24,457 bases of DNA from Proteromonas lacertae (lineage: Eukaryota; Sar; Bigyra; Opalinata; Proteromonadidae): positions 1 to 24,457 of the forward strand of contig NGBS01001257.1 of NCBI GenBank assembly GCA_002245135.1, read 5' to 3'. This document shows, piece by piece, positions 9,276 to 17,226 of this stretch (its first letter is position 1; each line of letters begins with the position of its first letter). The notes under the pieces are model-generated. The model saw only the letters and a list, made by a program, of their open reading frames with translations. It did no database searches and was not told the origin of the DNA. The translations under genes and the position numbers were made by a program.

Positions 9276-9311
9276 GGTAGCTACCTGTTCTACCCCGGCA
9301 GGGTAGCTACT
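9276..9311. repeat. Duplicated palindrome GGTAGCTAC(C)
   Basis: GGTAGCTACC at 9276-9285 is a perfect 10-bp palindrome. A second copy, GGTAGCTACT, lies at 9302-9311, 26 bp away start to start. Each copy can pair with itself or with the other, giving a hairpin around TGTTCTACCCCGGCA. The local GC content stands out from the surroundings. It could be a protein-binding site, part of a structured RNA or an element-end feature; nothing decides between these. Confidence 0.6.
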
Positions 9312-9352
9312 TTATAGAATAAGAAATGTATTTCTATGTAAGTAAGTAGCGT

Positions 9353-9443
9353 GTCCTGTGTAGCCTGACTAGGACTTAGTGATTAAATAGTGTGGTGGCC
9401 AAGCTACAGAATGCGTTCTTACTTTTTTTTTGGTTTTTTTTTT
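9353..9443 (+). other. Inverted repeats followed by long T tracts (possible small RNA with pol III-type end)
   Basis: GTCCT (9353-9357) pairs with AGGAC (9371-9375), and TGTAGC (9359-9364) pairs with GCTACA (9403-9408). The segment then runs into T9 at 9423-9431 and T10 at 9434-9443, which on the + strand would act as RNA polymerase III terminators. No convincing tRNA fold, A box or B box was found, so transcription is only a possibility. The rest of 9444-9665 is plain AT-rich spacer with a weak AAACTGTT/AACAGTTT inverted pair near 9582-9615. Confidence 0.25.
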
Positions 9444-9665
9444 CATTTATCAATTTATTTATGGATTTATATAGTGTAGTTAAAAACATTCAAAAGAATT
9501 TAAATAGTGTCAAAAATATATATTTAAAGAATTATCTACAGTATTCTATATTTTTTTACTAAATCGAAATTCTGACGAGAAACTGTTGTTATAAACAGAA
9601 AAAAGAAACAGTTTTGATTTTCCTGATATTTTAGAAAAACCGTTTTTATCAAAAAATATATAAAT

Positions 9666-10145
9666 ATGTGTGCTTCAGTAAACTTTGCTTTCTTTTGTTC
9701 ATTTAGAAATAATGAAGATTATTTAGATAAGTGTATATGTGGAACATGTAAGTTTTACTTATATTTTAACCATAACATAAGTGCAGTTTTAGATAGTCCA
9801 TTACCTAAGGAAGAGATAAAGTCTTATAATGAATTCTGTGCTATTTGTCATCAAAAGATGTGGACAAAGTACAGTGATAAGAGATATTACATGATGCTTT
9901 TCGATATTAAACCATCAGTAAAACCAAGAGGATTAAATAGACATTATTTTGCAGTGTTTGATAAGTATATTGAGTGGTTAACACTACCTGAAGGAATGGG
10001 AAGTGTTCATTTGAAGAAGAATCCTATGTTGAAACATTATGTAAAGAAGAATTATATATTTGATGATAGTGATGATGAGGAAGAAGAAGAAGTACAAGAA
10101 GAAGTTAAAGGAAACAATGATCAAACTACGATAAACATAGTATAA
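9666..10145 (+). CDS. Small cysteine-rich (zinc-finger-like) protein with acidic tail
   Basis: This 159-residue protein is not recognised. C23-x-C25-x2-C28 (CICGTC) and C58-x2-C61-H62 (CAICH) are spaced like two halves of a metal-binding knuckle, with aromatic-rich sequence between and after them (YYMMLFDIK, HYFAVFDKYIEWL). The last 27 residues are strongly acidic (DDSDDEEEEEVQEEV). It is the outermost plus-strand gene before the spacer and is convergent with the minus-strand block, 120 bp away. The shared Polinton upstream motif is not seen in front of it, so membership of the element is inferred from position only. It could instead be a host gene or a cargo gene. Tandem ATGs are absent and the ATG at 9666 is the natural start. 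Confidence 0.6.
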   Translation: MCASVNFAFFCSFRNNEDYLDKCICGTCKFYLYFNHNISAVLDSPLPKEEIKSYNEFCAICHQKMWTKYSDKRYYMMLFDIKPSVKPRGLNRHYFAVFDKYIEWLTLPEGMGSVHLKKNPMLKHYVKKNYIFDDSDDEEEEEVQEEVKGNNDQTTINIV

Positions 10146-10264
10146 ATTTTAAAACGAATCTTTATCTTAAAATGATTGGGACAGGGTTTAAAAATATGCG
10201 TAATTTAATAAAAATCACAAAACATAATAAAAATATAATAAATTTTATAATAAACATATTAAAA
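10146..10264. terminator. Convergent 3' spacer with polyadenylation-like signals
   Basis: This is a 119-bp AT-rich gap between two converging genes. UAAA motifs occur on both strands close to each stop (for example TATAAATTTTAAAA after the + gene), fitting the trichomonad polyadenylation signal UAAA. No stem-loop or gene is visible. Confidence 0.35.
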
Positions 10265-11146
10265 CTATAATAAAGCATGATCATTAGGGTAAACATGTCT
10301 TAAACCAAAATCTATAATCTTTGTATCAATTGTTTGAGGTAATATTGCTTGATACTGATCACCTTCACATCCATCACTTTCTAACCATAATAGAACTTTA
10401 TTTTCATTAAAATGATATAAATAAAAATTACAAGATAATTTTTGAGGTGGGGTAACACTATTGTTATGAATCTCTATAGGGAATGGTACTGCATTAGATC
10501 CATCATTAGGGTATTGATTATATAAATGATCAAAAAATGAATAGAATTTATCATCTGAACTATATTTAGGATATAAAAGAGAATCATTATCTAAACGTAA
10601 ACGAATTTTACGAAGTTGTCTATTACCACTAAATATTTGACATAATTTTAATGTTTTAATTCTCATAAAATTTGGGAAGATTGTAACTGTAATAGGTATA
10701 CGATCAATTATTTGTTCATTATACTTATTATTACCTAAATCTTCTTTTAACGATACAGTCCATGTAGTATAATACTTACCTAATATAGTAGGAAATATTA
10801 TATTCATAGTTTTGCAATGTTTATAGATAGAATACATAAACTTACCACTTTTGTTCTTCATAAAATCTTCATAATCATTTTGATAATAATATGTTCCAAG
10901 TGTCTCTTTACTAATATATTCATTATTTTCATTATTATATGATAATGTTGTGACTGCACTTAATGTACTAGTAATTTTATTATCACATCCACTTATTTTA
11001 ATATTACATTTTTCAATTTCATCATTGATGGGTTTAACAATAGTATCAGGATCAGTAGGTTGTATATTTATTTTGTCAGCTATATCTTTAGCAAGCTTAT
11101 CTGTATCAATATTTATATCTGAAGTATTTCGTTCCCCAATAAACAT
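10265..11146 (-). CDS. Polinton protein of unknown function, next to the packaging ATPase
   Basis: The frame is open back to an ATG at 11194 (309 codons), but the ATG at 11146 (293 codons) is preferred. The 16 residues in between (MMFLLILLFYCLL...) come from T-rich sequence that looks like a 5' leader, and the 11194 start would overlap the ATPase stop in an ATGA arrangement. The protein is soluble-looking. The early part is polar with an amphipathic stretch (TDKLAKDIADKIN). The middle and C-terminal parts are rich in beta-type alternating sequence and aromatics, with IPITVTIFPNFMRIK (about 168-182 of the long form) and NFYLYHFNENKVLLWLESDG near the end. The family is not recognised. Its place beside ATPase and capsid genes suggests a virion or assembly role (inference). 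Confidence 0.7.
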   Translation of the reverse strand: MFIGERNTSDINIDTDKLAKDIADKINIQPTDPDTIVKPINDEIEKCNIKISGCDNKITSTLSAVTTLSYNNENNEYISKETLGTYYYQNDYEDFMKNKSGKFMYSIYKHCKTMNIIFPTILGKYYTTWTVSLKEDLGNNKYNEQIIDRIPITVTIFPNFMRIKTLKLCQIFSGNRQLRKIRLRLDNDSLLYPKYSSDDKFYSFFDHLYNQYPNDGSNAVPFPIEIHNNSVTPPQKLSCNFYLYHFNENKVLLWLESDGCEGDQYQAILPQTIDTKIIDFGLRHVYPNDHALL

Positions 11147-11190
11147 TTTTTGTATTAATAAACAATAAAATAATAAAATTAATAAAAACA

Positions 11191-11952
11191 TCAAGAAACT
11201 TCAGAATGATCTTCAATCAAAATATTGAAGTTAGCTCTAAACACTTTTTTAACATTATCAATATATAAGAAGTTATATTGTGGCTTAGTAACAGCTAAAT
11301 ATAACTCTTTAAATGTTTCATATTCAGGTATCCATATATTCAATGAGTTGTATAAGTCAAACAAATTTCTATTACTCAATCCATAAAATGTTAAACAATA
11401 ATCTACTTGTGATCTTGCTGAAGGTACTATATCAGTAATATATTGACTACTAATTATAATTTTTGATTTTAAATGTCTATTTTCTTTCATTAATACTGGT
11501 ATGATATTAGCTGTTTTCAACTCTAAACTAAGATCATCAAATATTATAATATGTTCTGCATACTCATAATTATCTTTGTTTGTATCATCAATTGATTTCA
11601 TTAACTTCTCTACTAAATTATCTCCTGAGTAAGGTTCAAATAATGAATCATTTTCATCATAACTAATTTCATTATAATCTAATAACTCTTTAATTGAATC
11701 ATATATCCTATCTTGTTTAATTGTACCTACGAAAAAATGTACATGTTGTTTTTTCTTATATTTTGGATCTATAATATGTCTTAATATATTGTATATCAAA
11801 GTAGTTTTCCCACTGTTCTTACGAGCTACAATAAATATATTGCAGAAAGGCTCATTAAAGTAATCATATCCCAGAATTTTCTTAGGATCAAAAGACTCAC
11901 CACCATCAACAGGTTCAATTTGTATATTATTTATTTTTTCAAATTTAAACAT
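11191..11952 (-). CDS. Polinton DNA-packaging ATPase (A32/FtsK-HerA type)
   Basis: This 253-residue P-loop ATPase is presumed to pump the element's DNA into a capsid. Walker A is ARKNSGKTT (residues 43-51) after a beta strand (CNIFIV). Walker B is HIIIFDDL (134-141) with the paired aspartates. IIISSQYITDIVPSARSQVD (165-184) carries the polar sensor and the conserved Arg, followed by LTFYGLSNRNLF, all as in A32-like ATPases of Polintons, virophages and NCLDV. The length is normal for the family. It lies in the minus-strand block directly downstream of the capsid genes, as is usual in Polintons. TTGATTTCTCACTA, about 20 bp upstream of its ATG, contains a TCACT that fits the trichomonad initiator TCAYW. 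The frame is open from end to end. Confidence 0.92.
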   Translation of the reverse strand: MFKFEKINNIQIEPVDGGESFDPKKILGYDYFNEPFCNIFIVARKNSGKTTLIYNILRHIIDPKYKKKQHVHFFVGTIKQDRIYDSIKELLDYNEISYDENDSLFEPYSGDNLVEKLMKSIDDTNKDNYEYAEHIIIFDDLSLELKTANIIPVLMKENRHLKSKIIISSQYITDIVPSARSQVDYCLTFYGLSNRNLFDLYNSLNIWIPEYETFKELYLAVTKPQYNFLYIDNVKKVFRANFNILIEDHSEVS

Positions 11953-11972
11953 AGTGTATATATATTATGTAG

Positions 11973-11989
11973 TGAGAAATCAAAAAATA
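11973..11989 (-). promoter_or_regulatory. Promoter-like motif upstream of the ATPase
   Basis: Read on the minus strand it is TATTTTTTGATTTCTCA, 20 bp upstream of the ATG. It resembles the TTTGATAAATTCTTA-type motif found before other genes of this element, and its CTCACT contains the trichomonad initiator pattern TCAYW. Inference from similarity and position. Confidence 0.4.
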
Positions 11990-12020
11990 AAAATAGAAGT
12001 CAATAATAAAGTATTATTAC

Positions 12021-13439
12021 TTATACTACTTTTTCAACACCCCTTGGTCCAATAATCAATTGTTTACCAGTAATTATGTAGAACTTATGATGAATTGTAT
12101 ATGGATTATGATTAGCATCAAATCGTTGATTTGAGCAATCCAAAGTAATTTTTAAATCACTTGCTAAGTCTTTACCAGCTCTTAATTTTAATTCAGTTAA
12201 TCGATCAGTACTGAAATTTAGAACATCAAAAAATGAATTGGGAAATGATAATGTATTACATTTATCATATATTGTATTTTGAATAATATTTCTCATATAT
12301 TCCCATGTCTGATATTTTGCAGGATATAAATAATCAGGTGTATAAACGAAATCATTAATTTGCCATCTTATTCTATCTTGATCTTGATCAAAAGGAATAG
12401 TATCTCTATTATATGCATCATTATAATATGCTCTGTATAATATATATTTAACATAACTTCCTATGCTACTATTAATACTGAAGTTATAGTTAAAAGTATT
12501 ACTACCTGGAATTGGATCTTTAGTGATTTGAACTATGTTAAAGTCAGTAAAGTCAATAGGATGATGAGTTGAATAATTAATGGTATTAGCATTACATGTT
12601 GGATCTTTATTGTAACAAATGTAAAGTCTAGGATTAATAATTTTCATTCCTACATGCTGTTGCCATGAATTAATCCAAACAGAACCATTGCTATGATGAA
12701 TCCAATTCATTATAGGAGCAAATGTGAATTGAATATAAATGACTTCACCAAAATAAATATCATTCTTCAAAGCTAATATGGTATTATAGAAATCTGCAAA
12801 ATGAAATCTACAGTATAGTTTTCCATGTAATATATCTTCTGTTGTTCCCATTTCTTCCCAATAATTCCAAACACCTCCATTTGCATTTAAAGTAGAATTA
12901 GAATTACATATAGTTGTTTCAGCTATTTTATTATTTCTAATGCGTAAGCCATCAAATAAATATTCATAATAATGATAATCTTTTATATCATAAGGATACT
13001 GGTTAGCAATTTGATGAGCTAAATCTCGATATTCATTATAACTACTATCTAAATCACATAGAAGTGTTCCAGTTTTATTGTATACTTTGATAGTTCCAAA
13101 ATTCATTGAATTCCTTAAATTTATATGATCTAACATTTTACCAGTAGTAGAATCAGTTACAGGTGTAATAGGTAATTTCCATTGTCCTTTACCTGCATCT
13201 GCATGATCTCTTTTTTGACCTGTAGTATAATCTAATTCAAATTCAAAGTAACTTTTAGATAGATTAACACAATTATCACCAGATATTTCAAATGTAATAG
13301 CATCACTGTTTGAATTTAAAGATAAAACAGTCTCATTTCTGCTTTGGTTAGGTGTAACTAAAATATGATTGTAGACAGGTATATAAGCTGGCACAATGCT
13401 TTCATGTTTTTGTGAATTAGGTACAGCAGTGATTGACAT
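12021..13439 (-). CDS. Probable Polinton major capsid protein (double jelly-roll)
   Basis: This 472-residue protein has almost no charged low-complexity sequence and much beta-type alternating sequence rich in Tyr, Phe, Asn and Thr, as in capsid proteins. LSKSYFEFELDYTTG (60-74), after FEISGDNCVN, fits an early jelly-roll strand pair. Later strands include GEVIYIQFTFAPIMNWIHH and ELKLRAGKDLASDLKITLDC, and the C-terminus (KFYIITGKQLIIGPRGVEKVV) is a final strand. The identification rests on size (Polinton major capsids are about 450-650 residues), on position between the ATPase and the minor capsid gene, and on overall texture; no single diagnostic motif exists. The frame is fully open. It is spaced 68 bp from the ATPase and 54 bp from the upstream gene. 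It could be swapped with its neighbour in role, but size argues against that. Confidence 0.72.
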   Translation of the reverse strand: MSITAVPNSQKHESIVPAYIPVYNHILVTPNQSRNETVLSLNSNSDAITFEISGDNCVNLSKSYFEFELDYTTGQKRDHADAGKGQWKLPITPVTDSTTGKMLDHINLRNSMNFGTIKVYNKTGTLLCDLDSSYNEYRDLAHQIANQYPYDIKDYHYYEYLFDGLRIRNNKIAETTICNSNSTLNANGGVWNYWEEMGTTEDILHGKLYCRFHFADFYNTILALKNDIYFGEVIYIQFTFAPIMNWIHHSNGSVWINSWQQHVGMKIINPRLYICYNKDPTCNANTINYSTHHPIDFTDFNIVQITKDPIPGSNTFNYNFSINSSIGSYVKYILYRAYYNDAYNRDTIPFDQDQDRIRWQINDFVYTPDYLYPAKYQTWEYMRNIIQNTIYDKCNTLSFPNSFFDVLNFSTDRLTELKLRAGKDLASDLKITLDCSNQRFDANHNPYTIHHKFYIITGKQLIIGPRGVEKVV

Positions 13440-13482
13440 ATTTTATGTTATTTTTTAAAAATCAAAAAATGCTTAAAAATAG

Positions 13483-13499
13483 CAAGAAATTTATTAATA
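13483..13499 (-). promoter_or_regulatory. Promoter-like motif upstream of the major capsid gene
   Basis: Read on the minus strand it is TATTAATAAATTTCTTG, 44 bp upstream of the ATG, and it overlaps the last codons of the preceding capsid gene. It resembles the shared TTTGATAAATTCTTA motif. Similarity-based, weak on its own. Confidence 0.35.
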
Positions 13500-14465
13500 C
13501 AAAATAATCTCAAAATAAATAGGTAAGTTATTTAAATCAATTGCATAACCATCTTGTTGAGAGACTGATATATTCATTCGTTGATATTCGTGATATTGCA
13601 TCTTTTTAGTTGTCCATTCAATTTGTGGATTAGTGAATGTAGTATAATCTGCATTTATATCAGTTACAGGTATATTTGCTAAAACCATTGAATTCTCACC
13701 ACTATTAACCCAGTCACATCTAATTTGTATGAATGACACCCATAGTAAAGAAGGCTGATTTGGTAACAAATTAGAATAATAATTAAAATCTTTACTGAAA
13801 TATGCATCACTTAAATGATTTGCATGATAAATTGATATACTTTTATTTATTTCATCTAAACCAAATAACTTATATGCTAAGTTAGGGAATTCCATACTAA
13901 AATCTGTAAAGTAATATTTTCCGAAATGAGTAATATAATTAAATTGTAACTTTAATCTATTTTCTGAAGTTTTTTCAAATTGAAGTACATCTGTTTGATC
14001 ATCTACTTTACGAAATGGAAATCTATTTGCAAAATCTTCATCAGGTAATGGTACCACTCCATTATCAAATGCATAAAAAGTAAAACTTAAGAGATTTCTA
14101 GCAAAATAATCTAATAATTCTTTTCCTGTATATTTTCTTTGAGGTATTTTAATATCAATAGTTTTATTATAAGGTCCATTTTGGTTTTCAGGGTATGCCC
14201 ATTTTATTGGATTTGTTTCATCTGGATTAATGCAGCTATAATAAGTAAAATTAAAGAGTATATGATCATTTACTTCATCTTGTACTGTATAGAAGTTATT
14301 TGGAATAACTGCAGTAATTAAACTCATATATTGATATTTTTCAGTTATAGTTGGAGTATTAATACATCTTGTCCATCTATTTGAAAATTTTGAATCATAG
14401 TCTGATGTAGTTAAGAACAATGATCTTCTATTATTTATAACATTATTACTATCTTTAGGTTGCAT
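13494..14465 (-). CDS. Probable Polinton minor capsid (penton) protein
   Basis: This is a 323-residue protein. The pattern INTPTITEKYQYMSLITAVIPNNFYTV (36-61), with an aliphatic strand then IPxxFYxV, followed by acidic residues and ILFNFTY, is the recurrent N-terminal signature of Polinton and virophage penton proteins, where a single jelly-roll opens with a.iP.sfYni. The protein ends in a hydrophobic strand (LPIYFEIILY, 314-323), also typical. Amphipathic strands lie between, including LRLKLQFNYITHFGKYYFTDF-type alternation in the middle. The length fits the family (about 250-350). It heads the minus-strand morphogenesis block, divergent from the 14546 gene across 80 bp. The frame is fully open. 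Known biology would place it at capsid vertices. Confidence 0.68.
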   Translation of the reverse strand: MQPKDSNNVINNRRSLFLTTSDYDSKFSNRWTRCINTPTITEKYQYMSLITAVIPNNFYTVQDEVNDHILFNFTYYSCINPDETNPIKWAYPENQNGPYNKTIDIKIPQRKYTGKELLDYFARNLLSFTFYAFDNGVVPLPDEDFANRFPFRKVDDQTDVLQFEKTSENRLKLQFNYITHFGKYYFTDFSMEFPNLAYKLFGLDEINKSISIYHANHLSDAYFSKDFNYYSNLLPNQPSLLWVSFIQIRCDWVNSGENSMVLANIPVTDINADYTTFTNPQIEWTTKKMQYHEYQRMNISVSQQDGYAIDLNNLPIYFEIILY

Positions 14466-14545
14466 TATGATTTTATAATTGTTGAGAAATATTAAAATAT
14501 AATTTTATTTGAATTATTCTTTAATTTATATATCGTTATATATAT
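14466..14545. promoter_or_regulatory. Divergent promoter region between capsid block and first plus block
   Basis: Within 80 bp there are two motif-like sites facing outward. On the + strand, TTTATTTGAATTATTCTTTA (14504-14523) lies 22 bp before the ATG at 14546. On the minus strand, TATTTTAATATTTCTCAA (14482-14499) lies 17 bp before the ATG at 14465. Both resemble the ATTCATTTGATAAATTCTTA element found twice elsewhere in the copy. This is consistent with one control region serving both blocks (inference). Confidence 0.5.
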
Positions 14546-15427
14546 ATGCAACCACAACCACAAGTTAACAATTCAAATGATGAAGAAGATGAACCAACAG
14601 ATGATGATTATGAATATGAAGAAGATGAAGATAATGTACCTATTGATATGAACAGAATAAGACATAGAAGAAGACATAGAAGGAATCAAGTCATACCATT
14701 TCAAGATATAAGCGAAGATGATTTGAATAACTATGTGAATCAAGAAGTGAAAAGATTTAACAAAGCATTGATTATGCAATATAGACTAATTCCTATAGGA
14801 TGGCCAAATCATGAATTTAATAGAATATATAATTTATATGATGAACATATGAAAATGTTTAATTGGTGTAAGAATTTATTTGTAACAGGTCCTTTTGCAC
14901 ATGGCAAACCATTAGAAGCTTATAATCCAAAATTAGCAGGAAATGAAAATTCTGCTAATGCAAGAGAATGTGGAATATTTAAAACTCGTATAGCAGATGG
15001 TATTGATAAATTGTGTATGGCATCTGATTTTATATTACAAAGAAATCCATTTGTTGTTTTACACCCAAAAGAGAGAATAGGTGTTACACAACTAGAAAAT
15101 AGAAGAATTAAAAAAACTCATTATGAAATTGATGAAAGACATCCAGAACCAGAAAATGATTTTAACATAATGAATAATGAACATTATAATAGTGCAGCTG
15201 AAATAAGAGCGGAAAATGTTATGCAAAATAGACATGATAATATGGTAAGAGGAGTATTAGTAAATGCAGACAATGGAAGTAATGATAATAACAATAATAA
15301 CAACAATGGAAATAATAACAATGATAATAATGAAAATAATAACAATGCAAATTATGATATAATTAGCTTTTGTGATTCTCTGAAAGATAAGATTAAAGTT
15401 CTATATAGGTCGTTTAATGAGAACTAA
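14546..15427 (+). CDS. Polinton ORF, acidic/basic N-terminus and Asn-rich tail, unknown function
   Basis: This 293-residue protein is not recognised. It opens with an acidic stretch (about 12-30, DEEDEPTDDDYEYEEDEDN), then a basic cluster RHRRRHRRNQ (39-48) that could bind nucleic acid or act as a nuclear signal. The middle (about 55-220) is a normal mixed sequence with many aromatic residues. An asparagine-rich low-complexity run (about 243-270) comes from AAT/AAC repeats at 15280-15350. The motif-to-ATG spacing (22 bp) supports this start. It lies in the plus-strand block with two further unknown ORFs. A role in replication or virion assembly would be a guess. Confidence 0.6.
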   Translation: MQPQPQVNNSNDEEDEPTDDDYEYEEDEDNVPIDMNRIRHRRRHRRNQVIPFQDISEDDLNNYVNQEVKRFNKALIMQYRLIPIGWPNHEFNRIYNLYDEHMKMFNWCKNLFVTGPFAHGKPLEAYNPKLAGNENSANARECGIFKTRIADGIDKLCMASDFILQRNPFVVLHPKERIGVTQLENRRIKKTHYEIDERHPEPENDFNIMNNEHYNSAAEIRAENVMQNRHDNMVRGVLVNADNGSNDNNNNNNNGNNNNDNNENNNNANYDIISFCDSLKDKIKVLYRSFNEN

Positions 15428-16397
15428 ATTTTGGTATTTAACAAATCAAAAAGAAGAAACAGCTTATTCAATTGCATTAATCATATACAACTGTGTAACT
15501 GATTTGTATATATTAGCTTTATATTACATACCAATATTAAAAGATAAGTTAAGTGGTAATTATCAAAATGATAATGAATATACTTTACCATATCATCCTG
15601 ATAGAAGAAATTTTATGGGATTACCAGATGGTGATAATAGAACAGGATATAGATATAACTATTTAGCAACTATACAAAAAATATTAACAGAAGCTCATGT
15701 ACCACAAGGTCAAATCAATACAAATATATTTGCTAATCCTATAACTTTTAGAATGAATAGAGCTTTAGATACACAACTTAACCGTCAAATTAAACATAGA
15801 AGATCAGTTCCAGCTTATGTTGGAATGAATGTTGCAGATCATAGAAATTGGAGATATGTTGCACCAGCTAATTATCCTCCTGCTCATCCATCAATTACTG
15901 CAGATTTGATTGATAGAAATGTCAATGCATTTTATAATGCATCACCTGCAAATAGTGATAGTGAAGATAATGATAATAATCCATCAAGTAGTGATACTGA
16001 AGAAGATTCAGACACTTATGATCTTGGTGATATGAGTAATCAAATACCACCTCCTCCTTTGCCACCAAGACCTATGCCAGCAAGAACTGATCAACAACAA
16101 CCACCTCCACCTCCTCCTGTATCAAATGTATCTAGATCTAATGTAATTAGTTTAAGTAATCAATTTAATCCTCATCATCTTATACCATCTGATAGATTTT
16201 CATTTTTAGTATCAGATGATTTGCTTAATGCTATACCAAATCCAAATAGAGACTTTAATAAATCTCATAGATTTTTAGCTAATAGAGAAAATGGTGCAAA
16301 AATAGGTGTAACTAAGATAATACAAGAGTTTTATACACAATTGTTAACAAATAATGGTAAAATCTATTCAATTGATGCATTTATACATAATCCATAA
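15417..16397 (+). CDS. Polinton ORF with acidic Ser/Asp linker and polyproline tract, unknown function
   Basis: This 326-residue ORF is not recognised. The N-terminal third is aromatic and hydrophobic (IALIIYNCVTDLYILALYYIP, about 19-39), which could be a buried helix or a membrane-associated one. Residues about 178-205 are Ser/Asp/Glu-rich (SDSEDNDNNPSSSDTEEDS), followed by a proline tract (about 210-235, PPPPLPPRP and PPPPPP) of the SH3/profilin-ligand type. The C-terminal 80 residues return to mixed globular composition. It belongs to the same block as the ORFs at 14546 and 16354. No upstream promoter motif is visible directly in front of it. Its own start is uncertain. Confidence 0.5.
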   Translation: MRTKFWYLTNQKEETAYSIALIIYNCVTDLYILALYYIPILKDKLSGNYQNDNEYTLPYHPDRRNFMGLPDGDNRTGYRYNYLATIQKILTEAHVPQGQINTNIFANPITFRMNRALDTQLNRQIKHRRSVPAYVGMNVADHRNWRYVAPANYPPAHPSITADLIDRNVNAFYNASPANSDSEDNDNNPSSSDTEEDSDTYDLGDMSNQIPPPPLPPRPMPARTDQQQPPPPPPVSNVSRSNVISLSNQFNPHHLIPSDRFSFLVSDDLLNAIPNPNRDFNKSHRFLANRENGAKIGVTKIIQEFYTQLLTNNGKIYSIDAFIHNP

Positions 16398-17226
16398 TCC
16401 ACCTTGTACAATTGTAGATGAAAATTCAAGCAAGAGTTATATGTTCTTTACTGATTGGGTTAGAGAAGAAAACATCAATTTACCTTTATTACCTAGATCT
16501 AAATATAATGCAACTGAAGTAAATGATATACCTCAAAATTACAGTAGTATCAATATGATGTTCTATGGATATGATTACAATAGAAATATATATTCATATA
16601 CTGGTTTATTAGAATATTGGTTAAAGAATCATAGAGGAACGGCATTTAATGAAAGACAAGCTAAGCAGGAAATATACATATATAATCCATGTATCAATAT
16701 TCTATCAGATGATGAAGAGGAAAATAAAAACATAAAAGTATTAATAGGTATGGATTATGATAAAAATTGGCCTAACGATAAAAAAATCAAATGTAAACAA
16801 ATCAAAGTAATAGTATCTCAAGAAAGTGATAGAGCATGGTATGTAATAAGTGATCCAATGTTTGATTATATGTCATGCGATATACCAGGTGATGGAATTC
16901 ACAAATTCTATAACTATCCATTCTTTGTTAAGATAGGAGATACAGTAGAATTGATAGTACCAGTATCTTTGAAAGATAATATTTATGTATTAAAAGATGC
17001 TAGATTAGATGATAAAGATGAAAATAATTATTTAAAAATTGATGATTATATGAGAAATGCAAATCGAGATAGTATTAATCAAAGAGCTATTGATGATAGA
17101 GAAACAGCTAAGCGTAGAATACATGGTTTAGGTAAAAAGCGTAGAAGAAAGACACAATCATTAGTAAAATTGTATACCAAATTGTTTACACACAATAATA
17201 AAAGAAAAAGAATAAAAATTATATAG
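16354..17226 (+). CDS. Polinton ORF with basic C-terminal tail, unknown function
   Basis: This 290-residue ORF is not recognised. Mixed globular sequence with many beta-type segments (IKVIVSQESDRAWYVISD; DTVELIVPVSLKDNIYVL) fills residues about 20-235. The last 50 residues are strongly basic (AKRRIHGLGKKRRRKTQ, then NKRKRIKII), suited to DNA or RNA contact or nuclear import. The stop overlaps by 8 bp the end of the convergent protease gene at 17219. Position within the capsid/protease part of the element suggests a structural or core role, but nothing in the sequence proves it. The ORF's ATG may not be the true start. Confidence 0.5.
   Translation: MVKSIQLMHLYIIHNPPCTIVDENSSKSYMFFTDWVREENINLPLLPRSKYNATEVNDIPQNYSSINMMFYGYDYNRNIYSYTGLLEYWLKNHRGTAFNERQAKQEIYIYNPCINILSDDEEENKNIKVLIGMDYDKNWPNDKKIKCKQIKVIVSQESDRAWYVISDPMFDYMSCDIPGDGIHKFYNYPFFVKIGDTVELIVPVSLKDNIYVLKDARLDDKDENNYLKIDDYMRNANRDSINQRAIDDRETAKRRIHGLGKKRRRKTQSLVKLYTKLFTHNNKRKRIKII

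Noticed and set aside
9340-9430. A tRNA gene
   Set aside because: No cloverleaf, and no convincing A or B box, despite hairpins and T tracts.
10950-11168. A + strand hydrophobic frame (72 codons)
   Set aside because: It is antisense to the 10265 gene. Its apparent membrane character reflects the reverse of polar, A-rich codons.
11146-11194. Signal peptide or membrane anchor on the 10265 gene
   Set aside because: The hydrophobic residues come from a T-rich stretch that reads better as the leader before a second ATG.
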